Shown here: positions 1-6,950 of the stretch, piece after piece | How the letters are laid out: every line of letters starts with the position of its first letter | Numbering within the stretch: position 1 is the first letter of the stretch | DNA from: Candidatus Magasanikiibacteriota bacterium | GTDB taxonomy: Bacteria > Patescibacteriota > Patescibacteriia > Magasanikbacterales > UBA922 | Direction: 5' to 3' | Assembly (NCBI GenBank): GCA_018650645.1 | Contig: JABIFP010000005.1 | Span: 1 to 35,485, forward strand | DNA length: 35,485 bases | The notes under the pieces: generated by a model | The model's database searches: none | The model's input: only the letters and a program-made list of their open reading frames with translations | What the model was told of the DNA's origin: nothing | Translations under genes and position numbers: made by a program

Positions 1-631
1 ACACAGAGTCCATGTGCGTGCACAGGTGTGCCAGCTTGGCCTCGTAAAAGGCCAGCGCGCTGTCGATCGAGCGGATGTTCCGCACCCGCTCCTCAATTTC
101 GCGCATAGCCTTCCGGGACCCGGCGACCAAGACGTGCGTCTCGATCGCTCCTCCACCTACCCGCACTGTGACAAGCTTCACAATACGACGCTGTGCACGC
201 CTCTTGTGCTCATCACGAGGCATGCCAAGGAGCGCCGAAGTCTGCGCCCAGTTGCGCTGGAGACGCGCTACTGCCGCCTTCAGCTCATCCCCCTCCAGAG
301 ACGCCAAGTGTAAGACCTGGACCGCAGTAGCTTCACTGGCGATCCTCACCGTCTGCAGCTCAGGCAACTCCTCCCTGTAGGTGCGCCGCATGTGCCGCAC
401 CTGACGGAGCGCAGCCCACTCTCCACTCCCCACCACGCTGTACAAGCCGCGCGAGTAGTCGTAGAAGAACGGCCTCCACTTGTTGTCATGATTCGGCGAC
501 CGCAAGATCCCCAGCTTCTTGCGCGCACCCGGTACAAAACGAGCCGCCACGCTATGACGCGCTCGGTCGACCCACACAACCACTGACCCCTGTCGCCAGG
601 TGTCCGGATTACTCATTGAACGATTTGGCAT
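1..631 (-). CDS. Partial high-GC hypothetical protein running off the left edge
   Basis: An uninterrupted minus-strand frame of 210 codons starts with ATG at 631 and is still open at base 1, so the C-terminus is outside the window. The start is well supported: AAAGGAGGG lies just upstream, and a promoter with a 17-base spacer sits at 669-697. The predicted protein begins MPNRSMSNPDTWRQGSVVVW and is rich in Arg, Val and Ala. The part from about residue 95 looks helical (ASLEGDELKAAVARLQRNWA). I recognise no family. GC content is far above that of the AT-rich core genes, as in the lipoprotein at 1955-3169. Overlapping shorter frames on both strands here are shadows of this one. The reading frame is well supported; the function is unknown. 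Confidence 0.72.
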   Translation of the reverse strand, partial: MPNRSMSNPDTWRQGSVVVWVDRARHSVAARFVPGARKKLGILRSPNHDNKWRPFFYDYSRGLYSVVGSGEWAALRQVRHMRRTYREELPELQTVRIASEATAVQVLHLASLEGDELKAAVARLQRNWAQTSALLGMPRDEHKRRAQRRIVKLVTVRVGGGAIETHVLVAGSRKAMREIEERVRNIRSIDSALAFYEAKLAHLCTHMDSV

Positions 632-668
632 TGCTGCCCTCCTTTGGTTATCAAAAATGTCCGCACGG

Positions 669-697
669 AGTGTATCCATTTTTTTACCATTTGTCAA
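669..697 (-). promoter_or_regulatory. Promoter of the left-edge gene
   Basis: On the minus strand, TTGACA (692-697) is followed after exactly 17 bases by TACACT (669-674). This predicts a leader of about 30 nt that contains the AAAGGAGGG ribosome site before the ATG at 631. Confidence 0.7.
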
Positions 698-699
698 TC

Positions 700-727
700 A
701 TAAAACCGAGCGCTAACTCGGTTTTTT
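700..727 (-). terminator. Terminator after the PD-(D/E)XK nuclease gene
   Basis: AACCGAG and CTCGGTT form a 7-bp stem with a 6-base loop, with T runs on both sides. It begins a few bases after the stop codon of the gene ending at 731. The promoter of the next minus-strand gene abuts it. Confidence 0.6.
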
Positions 728-730
728 GAT

Positions 731-1591
731 TTAGAGAATGATGCTCTCTGGCGTATCGTCTGCTTTTTTTTCTATGATATATGTATCAGCCCCATATTCA
801 TCCTTACCAATATGTTCCGCTTCTCCGCGGAATATCTTTTCATATGGCTCGCAGGCATAACACCCCTCTTTAGGACAGCTGAATTTTTTTAACTGCCGTG
901 CAAGTTTTATTTTTAACGCAATGTCATATACTTTTTTTTGCGCTTCTTCCAAACTCGGTAATTCTTTTTCTGTAAGAGAATCGTTTGATTCCACATACCA
1001 ATAGCTTGCCCGAGCTACTTTTCTTTTTTGACAATTGTGCACCAGCAAATGATAAATCGGTAGCTGCAATGATGCAGCATCCTCTTTTTCTTTTCCCGTT
1101 TTAAAATCAATAATATGTACGGCATCTTCTTCTGGAAGATATTCGAGCCAATCCACCTTTCCGCATAAAATGATGTTTTCTTCTTCACTGAGCCAATAAA
1201 ATGGTAAGTCTTGCTGAATTTTTACCGCCAGCCTGGTAATTGGGCCTGGGTTTTCCATAACCCGTCTAATCATGGCTCTTCCTCTATTTTGATATTGCAA
1301 TTCTGTCTGCATATCAAAAAATCCACCTTTCTTTCCTTTCACTCTTTCCCAAGCCTTATCAAATTTTTCCATGAGTGGATCTGACAACCGTTTTTCTGTT
1401 GGTAGTACCGAAAGCGATTCAAGCACTTCATGAACAACCTGCCCAAGCGCAAGCGGTGGAGACATCAGTTTCATCTTACTGTTTGTCTTTGGGTCTTTAT
1501 ATACATTTTTTAAGTAGTACGATCTTGGGCACTGCAAAAAAGAAGAAATTGACGAATGTGACACCCACGTTGCGGTAAATTTATCTGGCAT
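731..1591 (-). CDS. PD-(D/E)XK nuclease of the Cas4/AddB (RecB-like) type with a Cys cluster
   Basis: A 286-aa protein with the layout of RecB-family (PDDEXK_1) nucleases. The N-terminal motif SSISSFLQCPRSYYLKNV contains Cys21. GQVVHEVLE supplies His54, GKVDWLE supplies Asp147, and IIDFKTGK supplies Asp162 and Lys164, the metal-binding D-x-K core. QLPIYHLLV is the QxxxY-type motif. C-terminal Cys239, Cys244 and Cys247 together with Cys21 form the four-cysteine set that holds a 4Fe-4S cluster in Cas4 and AddB. The predicted role is DNA exonuclease or end processing. No cas genes, repeats or helicase partner are nearby, so it is probably a repair enzyme rather than a CRISPR component. A likely -10 (TATACT near 1755) lies beyond the inverted-repeat element at 1616-1736, which would place that element in the 5' leader. 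Confidence 0.85.
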   Translation of the reverse strand: MPDKFTATWVSHSSISSFLQCPRSYYLKNVYKDPKTNSKMKLMSPPLALGQVVHEVLESLSVLPTEKRLSDPLMEKFDKAWERVKGKKGGFFDMQTELQYQNRGRAMIRRVMENPGPITRLAVKIQQDLPFYWLSEEENIILCGKVDWLEYLPEEDAVHIIDFKTGKEKEDAASLQLPIYHLLVHNCQKRKVARASYWYVESNDSLTEKELPSLEEAQKKVYDIALKIKLARQLKKFSCPKEGCYACEPYEKIFRGEAEHIGKDEYGADTYIIEKKADDTPESIIL

Positions 1592-1615
1592 AGAAAACGG
1601 TTACATATGTCTTAA

Positions 1616-1736
1616 TGTCATCCTGAGCAACCTCGAATGAAACTCGGGGCGTCGAAGGATCTCAAAATACAATAAAGCCCTGTCAATCCTTCAACGCCCC
1701 ATTTCACTTCGTTCACTGAGGTTGTTCAGGATGACA
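1616..1736. repeat. Imperfect inverted-repeat (MITE-like) element
   Basis: The left arm starts at TGTCATCCTGAGCAACCTC (1616) and runs through GGGGCGTCGAAGGAT to 1660. The right arm (1687-1736) is its reverse complement with an insertion of about 5 bases and a few mismatches. About 26 AT-rich bases separate the arms. The GTCATCCTGAGC...GAAGGAT signature resembles short palindromic intergenic repeats dispersed in many bacterial genomes. It sits between the nuclease gene and its likely promoter. Confidence 0.6.
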
Positions 1737-1828
1737 GGTTGTAGAGCTAAGTATAACACAGGGGCGCAGCATGAATAGTGGACGCTTGTTCTCTTGGCGT
1801 TTTTAACCCGATATGAAAATTGAGTATG

Positions 1829-1854
1829 AAAAAACCCACATCTTGCGACGTGGG
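1829..1854 (-). terminator. Terminator of the high-GC lipoprotein gene
   Basis: On the minus strand CCCACGT and ATGTGGG (7 bp with one G-T pair) enclose CGCAAG and are followed by six T. It lies about 100 bases beyond the stop codon at 1955, after a series of other hairpins. Confidence 0.7.
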
Positions 1855-1886
1855 CTGGCTTTGCGCGACCGGGTGGCCGCAAGCGA

Positions 1887-1949
1887 CTCCTACTTACGTA
1901 GGAGGAACCGGTATCGCAACCGGATCTTCCGAATCTCCGCTTTGCGGAG
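1887..1949 (-). other. Three tandem perfect hairpins in the 3' UTR of the lipoprotein gene
   Basis: Between the stop codon at 1955 and the terminator at 1829-1854 the minus-strand RNA can form CTCCGC/GCGGAG with an AAA loop (1935-1949), CCGGT/ACCGG with a 6-base loop (1908-1923), and CTCCTAC/GTAGGAG with a GTAA tetraloop of the GNRA type (1887-1904). TGCG in the second loop is complementary to CGCA in the terminator loop, so a loop-loop contact is possible. Confidence 0.5.
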
Positions 1950-1954
1950 TGGCT

Positions 1955-3169
1955 TTACTTGCACCCTCGCTCACCAAGGGCGGCGCGGGCGTTTTGCTCG
2001 AATGCGCTCCCCAGCTTGAATCGCCGGGTCACGTCGAGCGCGCTGCAGAAGCGGGCCTTCCCGTGAAGTTCCCGGAAAATCTTCTGCGCGTGCTCGGGCT
2101 GCCCAAGGCCCATGTTGACGGACAGCCAGGCCGCGCGCCAGGTGGCATCCTTGCCCAGAGAGAAGCTGTTGAAGGGAACCTTCACCAACACCTTCTTGGG
2201 CTGCAGCAGCTGCGGAGCAGCGCCAGGAACCTTGCGAGTACGAACCCGCCTCTCCTCCCGGTGGGTCATGAAGAGGTCCTTCTTGAGAACCAACTTCACC
2301 GCCTTGTTGGCGGTATCGATGACCTCCACCTTCTTGAAGAGAGTGGGGTTCTCTTTCGCAAGCCTGGCAGCAAGCGCGAGGCCCACCACTTTGCGCGTCG
2401 TCAACCGATGGTCCCAGAGCTGGCGACTCATGGAGAAAACCCAGTACACTTCTGGGGCGGCACTGTCTCCGATGTCCTCGAACACGCCGCGAGTGCTGAC
2501 CGCCACGAACGCGCCCCACACATCGCGAGCATCCTTCCCCAAGAGGGCCGGCGCGAATACGTGGACCGTTCCGCTTTCAGCACGCAAAAGCGACCAGTAG
2601 CAGATCCTGAGGATCGGCTGCGGGAGCCCGTCCTTGCGAACCGGCAGGTTGTGCTTGATTCGCCCCACCACCTTTTCACAGGCGCTGCGCCAATCGTAGG
2701 TCCACGACTGGCTGGGCATCTCCACCGGTTCGGGGGAGGTGAGCTTGGCGGCCTTGGGGAGGTCCGCCAGGTGGGCAACGGCCTGGGGCATGCCCCGGAA
2801 GAACGCCACCACCGGCTGACCCGAGTGGGTCCGCTGGAGATGCCGCTTCAGGCGACGGCCGGCCGTAACCGCTTCCGAGTTCGGGAAGAAGCGCACGCAC
2901 TTGCTGAGCGCCTTCTCGAAGCTCGGGAGCTCCTGGTTTACCTTCACGCAGACCGGCCGGCCGGCCATCGAGATCTGCGCGGCATCGGCGTAGGACACGC
3001 CAGTGGGCTGCCGCTTGGCAGAATCCGCCGCGGGGGCGAGCCAGGCAGCCTTCTTCTTGGCCGGGGCCTTGCGGGCCGCGACCGGCTTCGTTGCGGGAGC
3101 GGGCCTAGGCGCCGCTCCACAGCCAGCCACCAAAACGGTGGCGACAATCATCAGTACGGTACGCAACAT
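1955..3169 (-). CDS. High-GC predicted lipoprotein, function unknown
   Basis: A 404-aa protein with a lipoprotein signal: MLRTVLMIVATVLVAGCG has a hydrophobic core and an LVAG-C lipobox, so Cys17 would be lipidated and the protein membrane-anchored outside the cytoplasm. An Ala/Pro/Lys-rich linker (about residues 19-60) follows, then a region of roughly 330 residues without a family I can name. The start is firm: AAAGGAGGT lies 4 bases before the ATG and a promoter is at 3247-3275. GC is very high and codons end mostly in G or C, unlike the AT-rich core genes. The leader contains an inverted repeat (CATATC/GATATG, about 3203-3216), and the 3' end carries several hairpins. Recent acquisition or strong expression selection are both possible. 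Confidence 0.8.
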   Translation of the reverse strand: MLRTVLMIVATVLVAGCGAAPRPAPATKPVAARKAPAKKKAAWLAPAADSAKRQPTGVSYADAAQISMAGRPVCVKVNQELPSFEKALSKCVRFFPNSEAVTAGRRLKRHLQRTHSGQPVVAFFRGMPQAVAHLADLPKAAKLTSPEPVEMPSQSWTYDWRSACEKVVGRIKHNLPVRKDGLPQPILRICYWSLLRAESGTVHVFAPALLGKDARDVWGAFVAVSTRGVFEDIGDSAAPEVYWVFSMSRQLWDHRLTTRKVVGLALAARLAKENPTLFKKVEVIDTANKAVKLVLKKDLFMTHREERRVRTRKVPGAAPQLLQPKKVLVKVPFNSFSLGKDATWRAAWLSVNMGLGQPEHAQKIFRELHGKARFCSALDVTRRFKLGSAFEQNARAALGERGCK

Positions 3170-3246
3170 GCATACCTCCTTTCATTGGGGTTCTCTCTAT
3201 ATCATATCGAGATATGAGACAAAAAGCACCCCAGAAAGGACAGAAG

Positions 3247-3275
3247 ACTATACCATAAAATAGCCCTTTTGTCAA
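3247..3275 (-). promoter_or_regulatory. Strong promoter of the lipoprotein gene
   Basis: TTGACA (3270-3275), 17 bases, then TATAGT (3247-3252) on the minus strand. The predicted leader of about 70 nt contains GGGGT/ACCCC outer and CATATC/GATATG inner complementary segments, which could be a stabilising stem or an operator, and ends in a perfect SD. Confidence 0.75.
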
Positions 3276-3317
3276 CCCCCTTACCCACAGGGCAAAAAAG
3301 AGAACACTCATCCACTA

Positions 3318-3347
3318 TTGGCAAATACGACCTCTGCAGTCTATACT
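3318..3347 (+). promoter_or_regulatory. Promoter of the DUF1059 gene
   Basis: TTGGCA (3318-3323), 18 bases, TATACT (3342-3347), about 25 bases before the ATG at 3373. No SD is visible before that ATG. Confidence 0.55.
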
Positions 3348-3372
3348 CAATACCTACTCATAACGCATATAT

Positions 3373-3591
3373 ATGAAAAAGGTATCATGTAACGTGTTCA
3401 CTGACGGAAAATCTGAATGTGACTTCGAAATCACAGGAGAAACCGCTGAGGAAATGGGATCAAACGGAAAACCTCATTGCATGGAAGCTCACCCAGAGCT
3501 CGTAGAAGCTTGGAAAAACATGCCCAAAGAAGAAGCTGAAAAGTGGTATAAAGAATTTGAAGCAAATTTTGCAAATTTGGAGGACGCTTAG
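3373..3591 (+). CDS. Small DUF1059-like protein
   Basis: A 72-aa acidic protein. The N-terminal half (MKKVSC, then CDFEITGETAEEM) matches the usual pattern of DUF1059, annotated in databases as predicted small metal-binding proteins. Cys6, Cys17 and the His/Cys pair near residues 35-36 are plausible metal ligands. The C-terminal half is helical and rich in Glu, Lys and Trp. It is a single-gene transcription unit with its own promoter and a strong terminator just after the stop. No neighbour indicates a specific job. Confidence 0.65.
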   Translation: MKKVSCNVFTDGKSECDFEITGETAEEMGSNGKPHCMEAHPELVEAWKNMPKEEAEKWYKEFEANFANLEDA

Positions 3592-3616
3592 ACCACAGTT
3601 AAACACCTCCTATAAA

Positions 3617-3647
3617 CAAAAAACACCGAAAGGTGTTTTTTGTTTGG
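3617..3647 (+). terminator. Terminator after the DUF1059 gene
   Basis: ACACC-GAAA-GGTGT hairpin with a GAAA tetraloop followed by six T, about 30 bases beyond the stop. It is nearly the same stem as the terminator at 4541-4571. Confidence 0.8.
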
Positions 3648-3763
3648 TAAACCCGTTATTCTCTCAATCGAATTTTTTCTTGACTGAGTTTCTCTTATGT
3701 ATTTTTTTGTATAAAAGAGGTTTTTTGTGTACTATTTAGTTGGAGTGTTAATCATCTTTTTTT

Positions 3764-4525
3764 ATGCAAATGAATATGTCAGAACGAGCAACCGATATAA
3801 TGGAAACCGGCGACATGTGTAGCCACAAAAATTTCCCAAGCACTTGCCTACATTGCAAAAAAGAACAGACAAAACTGGAACCCACAGAAACTCGGGATGG
3901 CCTGCCTGTTATCAAGGCGGTATTATATGAGAGATTATATAATACTGACATTAGGGCCGCAGGTGAAGACTCCTCTTCCACCTTCAATTTTCAAGGTTTT
4001 GTTGATGAAGATAGAGAGGATTATCACCCCGGAGTAGCCTACAGAGATTCATTGGCCACAAATGGAATCCTAAAAGAGGCTGGACAACATGACGGCATAC
4101 ATGTCGGGACAGATGGGATTATTGGTTATAGTGCAGATAATACTAGAATGCAATCGCCTGCTGATATTGGGGAATATAATATATATATTACTATTCCAGG
4201 GAAATTACAAAAAGAAAAAGGTGTGTTTTGTCGATATGACAGCTGTTTTAGAGTAGAAACGTTTGACGAGGACCCGGAGAATTTGGAAGATATTCACGAT
4301 AGTAAGAAGGGTTGGATTGTCATGAGACTTGGGTTGGATCCAAAGGAAGACCTATTGGCTCGCAGGAAAGTGGAGTTTATACATGCACAAATTGTGAGAT
4401 TTGTTGAAGAAGGGGGAGATTTATCTGAGATTAAGGTTAGGACCAGAGCGCTTGAAAATGTGCTGATTGATTTGGATGAGACAGATTTACAAGCTAAAAT
4501 GAAATCATTGGAAGATAAGAAATAA
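3764..4525 (+). CDS. Hypothetical protein with an N-terminal zinc-ribbon-like CxH...CxxC motif
   Basis: A 253-aa soluble protein that I do not recognise. CSHKNFPSTCLHCKKEQ near residues 19-35 has Cys/His spacing (C-x-H-x6-C-x2-C) suited to zinc. The middle is rich in Gly, Asp and Tyr. The last 70 residues are charged and helical (LLARRKVEFIHAQIVRFVEE onwards). No signal peptide or membrane segment is seen. Three in-frame ATGs lie close together (3764, 3770, 3776) and no good SD decides between them. It stands alone, followed by the terminator at 4541-4571. Confidence 0.65.
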   Translation: MQMNMSERATDIMETGDMCSHKNFPSTCLHCKKEQTKLEPTETRDGLPVIKAVLYERLYNTDIRAAGEDSSSTFNFQGFVDEDREDYHPGVAYRDSLATNGILKEAGQHDGIHVGTDGIIGYSADNTRMQSPADIGEYNIYITIPGKLQKEKGVFCRYDSCFRVETFDEDPENLEDIHDSKKGWIVMRLGLDPKEDLLARRKVEFIHAQIVRFVEEGGDLSEIKVRTRALENVLIDLDETDLQAKMKSLEDKK

Positions 4526-4540
4526 TAATTGCAGTAAAAA

Positions 4541-4571
4541 ACAAAAAACACCTTTCGGTGTTTTTTGTTTT
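4541..4571. terminator. Bidirectional terminator between the zinc-motif gene and the tRNA-Pro repeat module
   Basis: ACACC-TTTC-GGTGT with A and T runs on both sides. On the plus strand it ends the gene at 3764-4525. On the minus strand it lies just beyond the truncated tRNA 3'-end copy at 4577-4589. Confidence 0.75.
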
Positions 4572-4576
4572 GCCCT

Positions 4577-4738
4577 GCTGGTGGGACTCTCACTCGGCGC
4601 TTCGCGTCCTCTTGTAAAAACCTTCGGGTTTTTCCACCCTTTCCTCCACATGTAAGGGGCCCTGCCCCTTACCATCCCCAGTTCAACTCCTCGCACCAGC
4701 TGCAAAATAAAAATGACCTAACGGTCATCTTTATTTTG
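4577..4738 (-). repeat. tRNA-Pro-associated repeat module (copy 1)
   Basis: Downstream of tRNA-Pro (minus strand) lie, in order: a terminator (4704-4728); a 71-bp core at 4609-4679 nearly identical to 13800-13870; and GCTGGTGGGACTC (4577-4589), a direct repeat of the tRNA's own 3' part at 4743-4755. The core contains GTAAGGGGC/GCCCCTTAC and AAAAACC/GGTTTTT hairpins. The repeat period is 166 bp. The arrangement of tRNA, core, then tRNA 3'-end duplicate is typical of insertions into the 3' end of tRNA genes. Confidence 0.75.
4704..4728 (-). terminator. Terminator of tRNA-Pro
   Basis: ATGACC/GGTCAT hairpin immediately downstream of the tRNA on the minus strand, followed by TTTTTATTTT. Confidence 0.7.
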
Positions 4739-4812
4739 TCGGGCTGGTGGGACTCGAACCCACGGCCTCACGCTCCCAAAGCGCGCGCTCTAGCCAACTG
4801 AGCTACAGCCCG
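4739..4812 (-). tRNA. tRNA-Pro (anticodon TGG)
   Basis: The reverse complement folds into a full cloverleaf: acceptor CGGGCTG/CAGCCCG, D arm GCTC/GAGC, anticodon stem CGCGC/GCGTG with loop TTTGGGA, and T arm GTGGG/CCCAC around TTCGAGT. The anticodon is TGG. The discriminator is A (base 4739). CCA is not encoded. Its 3' part is repeated at 4577-4589. Confidence 0.95.
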
Positions 4813-4856
4813 TCTACGCTCTTTCGCTTTGCTTAGAGCTTCGACGGGCGAGGCCC
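4813..4856. repeat. Dispersed repeat, copy 1 (CTCTTTCGCTTTGCT...GAGCTTCG type)
   Basis: The segment TACGCTCTTTCGCTTTGCTT...GAGCTTCGACGGGC is similar to 15333-15368 (TATGCTCTTGCTTTGCTCGAGCTTCGGCGG). It contains an imperfect dyad (GCTCT...AGAGC). It lies between tRNA-Phe and tRNA-Pro. Confidence 0.5.
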
Positions 4857-4974
4857 GCCTTGTGGCCTGAGCCACCAGCGAAAAAGTAATGTTTACAGTG
4901 TTCCTTTCCCTTACTACGGAGTGCATCGCACGCCGTAGCTCACCTTACCGGAAGGTAAGAGATGAGCGAAGGAG

Positions 4975-5046
4975 TGCCGAGGGGGAGAATCGGACTCCCG
5001 ACACGAGGCTCTTCAAGCCACTGCTCTACCACTGAGCTACCTCGGC
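4975..5046 (-). tRNA. tRNA-Phe (anticodon GAA)
   Basis: Cloverleaf on the minus strand: acceptor GCCGAGG/CCTCGGC, D arm GCTC/GAGC, anticodon loop TTGAAGA giving GAA, variable loop GTGTC as usual for Phe, and T arm GGGAG/CTCCC around TCCGATT. The anticodon stem GTGGC/GCCTC has one T-T mismatch. Discriminator A; no encoded CCA. Confidence 0.92.
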
Positions 5047-5054
5047 ATTGAAAA

Positions 5055-5072
5055 CCCGCCCCATTGGGCGGG
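5055..5072 (-). terminator. Strong hairpin between tRNA-Ala and tRNA-Phe
   Basis: CCCGCCC/GGGCGGG perfect 7-bp stem with a 4-base loop, then TTTTC on the minus strand. It could terminate after tRNA-Ala, or be a processing or stabilising element in a polycistronic tRNA transcript. No separate promoter for tRNA-Phe is visible in the short gap. Confidence 0.45.
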
Positions 5073-5079
5073 AAATCTG

Positions 5080-5152
5080 TGGACCCGAGGAGAGTCGAAC
5101 TCCTGACCTCCGCAGTGCAAATGCGGCGCTCTACCAGCTAAGCTACGGGCCC
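5080..5152 (-). tRNA. tRNA-Ala (anticodon TGC)
   Basis: Cloverleaf on the minus strand: acceptor GGGCCCG/CGGGTCC, anticodon stem CCGCA/TGCGG with loop TTTGCAC giving TGC, T arm AGGAG/CTCCT around TTCGACT. Discriminator A; no encoded CCA. First gene of the tRNA cluster. Confidence 0.95.
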
Positions 5153-5192
5153 GTCTTCGAAATGAAAAAAGTACTTCATTTGTGTGGCCATC

Positions 5193-5221
5193 ATTATAGC
5201 AACGGCCCCTTTTACTGTCAA
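5193..5221 (-). promoter_or_regulatory. Consensus promoter of the tRNA cluster
   Basis: TTGACA (5216-5221), 17 bases, TATAAT (5193-5198): both boxes are perfect matches. It drives tRNA-Ala and probably tRNA-Phe and tRNA-Pro. It starts 3 bases after the stop codon of the upstream antiporter gene. Confidence 0.88.
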
Positions 5222-5224
5222 CCC

Positions 5225-6925
5225 CTATTTATGCATGTCTAGCGTATATCGCATTTTCATTTCTTCCTTCTGCTCCTTCTGCAAATGACTAAATGTCCGC
5301 TTACTCCAACTTTCATTTTTCAGTATATCTGATAGCCATGTTCCACCCACCAAATGTGGCATCATTACGTAGCTGGCCCCAGCGTCATACATCTCTTTAA
5401 GTGCATCGATATGATACAAATTGGCAATGATATGTACCTTCTTCCCCTCTGGAGTAGATCTAAGGTGTTTAATACAAGTCAGCTGATCATCAACCTCTGG
5501 CAGTGTAGAAATAATCATTTTTGCTTTTTCAATAGGCAGCTGAGATAAAAATTCTACATCAGAAGCATCTCCAAAAAATGCAGGAATGCCTCGCTGCTTT
5601 AGTTTTGCAATTGCAGCAGGGTTGTAATCAACAACCGCAAACGACTTCCCTTTTTCTGCAAGCGCTTCACAGATTTTCCACCCAATCCTGTGATATCCAA
5701 ACACCCACACATCATATTTTTGTGCTTTGTCTTCTCTTTGCCGATATTTATCTTTACCAAACATATCAAAAAACGGAATCATCATCTTATAGAGCTGTTC
5801 ATTATAGGTAATGGCATAACTCGATAAAATAATAGTGACCAGCGCAACGAGTGTAAACACTTCAACCTCTTGCCCGTGAATATATCCGAGCTGTTGACCT
5901 GTAAAAAGAAGCACAAACCCAAATTCACTTACCTGCGCTGCAGTTACTCCAGAAAGAAAACTATTTCTTCTGGTGAATTTAAGCGCCCGGAATGTTCTGT
6001 ATAAAATGAATGGGTTTCCAAACAAAATAAATGCAGACAGTGTCAGTCCGGGAACTACAACAAGCGGAAGTTGCGCTAAACTTAATTCGCTTCCCAAAAT
6101 AATAAAGAAAATCACAATGAAAAAGTCCCGCAGCGGTTTTACGCGACTACTAATTTCTGATTGATACGGACTAGACCCAAGCGTAAGCCCGGCAATAAGT
6201 GCCCCAACTTCTATAGAAAATCCGAGTAGTGTTAATATTGAAGCAACTCCAAAACACCACGCAACGGTAAATAAAAATAAAAATTCTGAAGACTCCGCAA
6301 CACGATCCATGATTTTTGGTACAACGTAGCGCGCAAGAACAATAACAAAAGCTATAAGTAGCACAATATTGAAAATGAGATCAACAATCGTTTCACCAAT
6401 CGTCATGTCTCCAGAGAGCGAGGTCAACACAATCATGATGAGCAGCGCCAGTATGTCTTGCACAATCATGACACCAATCGTATAGCGCCCATACACTGAT
6501 TGTAAATCTTTTTTATCTGTAAGGAGTTTTACAATAATGATTGTACTTGAAAATGTCAGCGCGAGCGCTAAATACATTGCTGAACTTGCCTCATAATTCA
6601 AAGATCGCAATATGCCGTATCCTATGGCGGCCGTAAACATCACCTGCGTCAGCCCCACCGTCAGGGCCACTTTTCCGATTCTTTTAATGTGATCAAAGTT
6701 TAAACTCAGCCCTACAACAAATAACAGCAAGATAACACCAAACTGTGAAAGCGCATGAAACACTTCCGTATCTCCTTGTACTAAATTTAATACAAACGGA
6801 CCCGCAACAATTCCTGCAATCAAGTACGCGGTCATGAGTGGCTGACGCAACATGCGCATTAAAAAAGCAACCGTAACGGTGATGCCAAGCAAGACTCCAA
6901 TTTGTAAAAATATATTGTCAATCAT
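5225..6925 (-). CDS. Kef/CPA2-type cation:proton antiporter with C-terminal TrkA-N domain
   Basis: About 566 aa. Residues 1 to about 385 form a Na/H-exchanger fold of some 12 membrane helices (the conserved GVILLLFVVGLSLN and FSIEVGALIAGLTLG segments). A cytoplasmic TrkA-N/RCK domain follows, starting at VWVFGYHRIGWKICEALAEK, a GxxxxG nucleotide-binding loop, with an acidic residue after the second strand (VVDYNP). It probably exchanges K+ or Na+ for protons under NAD(H) gating. I chose the ATG at 6925; the frame also allows a TTG at 6937. There is no SD. The upstream lamin-tail gene ends 25 bases before this start, so the two may share a transcript, though TATACT at 6943-6948 could serve as a local -10. 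Confidence 0.88.
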   Translation of the reverse strand: MIDNIFLQIGVLLGITVTVAFLMRMLRQPLMTAYLIAGIVAGPFVLNLVQGDTEVFHALSQFGVILLLFVVGLSLNFDHIKRIGKVALTVGLTQVMFTAAIGYGILRSLNYEASSAMYLALALTFSSTIIIVKLLTDKKDLQSVYGRYTIGVMIVQDILALLIMIVLTSLSGDMTIGETIVDLIFNIVLLIAFVIVLARYVVPKIMDRVAESSEFLFLFTVAWCFGVASILTLLGFSIEVGALIAGLTLGSSPYQSEISSRVKPLRDFFIVIFFIILGSELSLAQLPLVVVPGLTLSAFILFGNPFILYRTFRALKFTRRNSFLSGVTAAQVSEFGFVLLFTGQQLGYIHGQEVEVFTLVALVTIILSSYAITYNEQLYKMMIPFFDMFGKDKYRQREDKAQKYDVWVFGYHRIGWKICEALAEKGKSFAVVDYNPAAIAKLKQRGIPAFFGDASDVEFLSQLPIEKAKMIISTLPEVDDQLTCIKHLRSTPEGKKVHIIANLYHIDALKEMYDAGASYVMMPHLVGGTWLSDILKNESWSKRTFSHLQKEQKEEMKMRYTLDMHK

Positions 6926-6950
6926 AGTGAGTGACAATAGTATATCATAA

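Noticed and set aside
1616-1736. A CRISPR array or transposase-bearing IS in the repeat areas
   Set aside because: No regularly spaced repeats of 25-40 bases and no transposase or integrase frame was seen in any repeat region of the window.
1820-3217. A 465-codon plus-strand open frame opposite the lipoprotein gene
   Set aside because: It is antisense to a gene with promoter, SD, lipobox and terminator. High GC makes long antisense frames common. The plus frame has no SD or recognisable domain.
4577-4740. A second, degenerate tRNA gene next to tRNA-Pro
   Set aside because: Only the 3' 13 bases are repeated. No acceptor 5' strand, D arm or anticodon arm can be drawn, so it is a tail duplicate, not a gene.
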